The notes beneath the pieces are model-generated. The model did no database searches. It had not been told where the DNA came from and saw only the letters and a program-made list of their open reading frames with translations. Below, one piece after another: positions 63,701 to 64,000 of a DNA stretch of 64,000 bases (its first letter is position 1; each line of letters opens with the position of its first letter). Source of the DNA: Prosopocoilus inquinatus (lineage: Eukaryota > Arthropoda > Insecta > Coleoptera > Lucanidae); contig CM069873.1 in NCBI GenBank assembly GCA_036172665.1, positions 37,190,001 through 37,254,000 of the forward strand, written 5' to 3'. The translations under genes were made by a program, and so were the position numbers.

Positions 63701-64000
63701 CGGGAAATAGTTTTAAATGAAACAACACGCATTAGCGTTGTTCCTGTGATGTATCTAATCGATCCTTACTCATCTATCATGTTATTTGACGTTTGGATGG
63801 ACTCCAGTAACTCTGATGTGAGATACAAAGTTCTCGGACGCAGCAGAAGCTGGAAATAGTTTTGAACGAAACAACACGTATTAGCGTTGTTCCTGTGATG
63901 TATCTAATCGATCCTTACTTATCTACTATGTTATTTGACGTTTCGATGGACTCCAGTAACTCTGATGTGAGAGACGAAATTTTCGAACGCAGCAGAATCT

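Larger units (their letters stand above)
1..64000 (+). repeat. 149-bp satellite DNA array filling the whole window
   Basis: The same unit recurs head to tail from the first base to the last, always in one orientation. Anchoring on the AGTTTT/AGTCTT step after CTGGAAAT, the first anchor is at 86 and the last at 63858. The 428 intervals sum exactly to 63772 bp as 419 units of 149 bp plus nine irregular ones. I saw no foreign insertion, inversion or unique spacer. 149 is not a multiple of three and each unit holds several stop triplets (for example in AAATAG, TCTAAT, AGTAAC, TGTGAG), so no long reading frame can cross the array. The composition is about 40% GC. Tandem arrays of this kind are typical of eukaryotic heterochromatin; the centromeric, pericentromeric or subtelomeric position cannot be decided here. 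Compensating indels inside a nominal 149-bp unit are not excluded. Confidence 0.97.
56830..64000 (+). repeat. 51-monomer tandem duplication, copy 2 (7171 bp, cut by the window end)
   Basis: Direct continuation of copy 1 in register at offset 7597 bp; about 426 bp of the unit lie beyond the window. I noticed roughly ten single-base or dinucleotide differences, among them CACCTATTAG near 59110, AAATTTTCGG near 60998, GAACAAAAC near 61331, TATTGGCG near 61795, AAGTGTCG near 62151, TTTTAAGAGAAAC near 62520 and GGACACAGC near 63540. That makes it the youngest large duplication seen, if the assembly is correct. Confidence 0.85.

Noticed and set aside
1..64000. A giant repetitive protein gene
   Set aside because: 149 is not divisible by three and every monomer holds several stop triplets, so all frames close within one or two units.
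1..64000. CRISPR array
   Set aside because: The spacing is regular, but there are no unique spacers between short repeats: the whole 149-bp unit is repeated, and no cas genes are present.
1..64000. Retroelement or DNA transposon fragments, telomeric repeats, rRNA or tRNA genes
   Set aside because: Every stretch read could be assigned to the 149-bp unit. No other sequence class is visible.

Overview
The whole 64-kb window is one uninterrupted, head-to-tail satellite DNA array. The unit is a 149-bp, AT-rich monomer (about 40% GC, counted by hand on one consensus), always in the same orientation. I placed 428 complete monomers between positions 86 and 63857, plus a partial unit at each end. Net spacing is exactly 149 bp for 419 of them. 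The nine exceptions are one of 173 bp, four of 148 bp, two of 147 bp and two of 141 bp. No gene, RNA gene, transposon, CRISPR array or single-copy stretch interrupts it. An array this long, without coding capacity and with multi-monomer order, is what a eukaryotic chromosome carries in constitutive heterochromatin (centromeric, pericentromeric or subtelomeric). I do not recognise the family and cannot name the lineage.

The array is built in layers. Monomers fall into diagnostic variant types, and these occur in fixed orders (higher-order repeats, HORs). Positions 1-5300 are an irregular mix with short 4- to 9-monomer echoes, ended by an out-of-register 173-bp monomer at 5301-5473. Positions 5474-12476 hold 4-monomer echoes and shuffled blocks. 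Positions 12477-32740 are dominated by a 10-monomer HOR of 1490 bp: five full copies, a 12-monomer variant and a 7-monomer partial. This region also carries large internal duplications with offsets of 13410, 13857/13708 and 6854/6556 bp. Positions about 34231-48500 hold an 8-monomer HOR of 1192 bp in two tandem pairs, themselves part of a 3.2-kb block duplicated about 7.14 kb apart. Positions 49233-64000 are two tandem, almost identical copies of a 51-monomer, 7597-bp unit; the second runs off the window edge.

Every monomer has a strongly preserved part (a dyad built on AACAAC and GTTGTT, then the stretch with TGTATCTAATCGATCC) and a more variable part (from TTATTTG to CGGACG) whose substitutions define the types. 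The length rigidity, the near-nucleosomal unit size and the shared small deletions between distant copies point to repeated in-register unequal exchange and block amplification rather than coding function. The short open frames in the array are chance products of monomer variants and are not annotated as genes.
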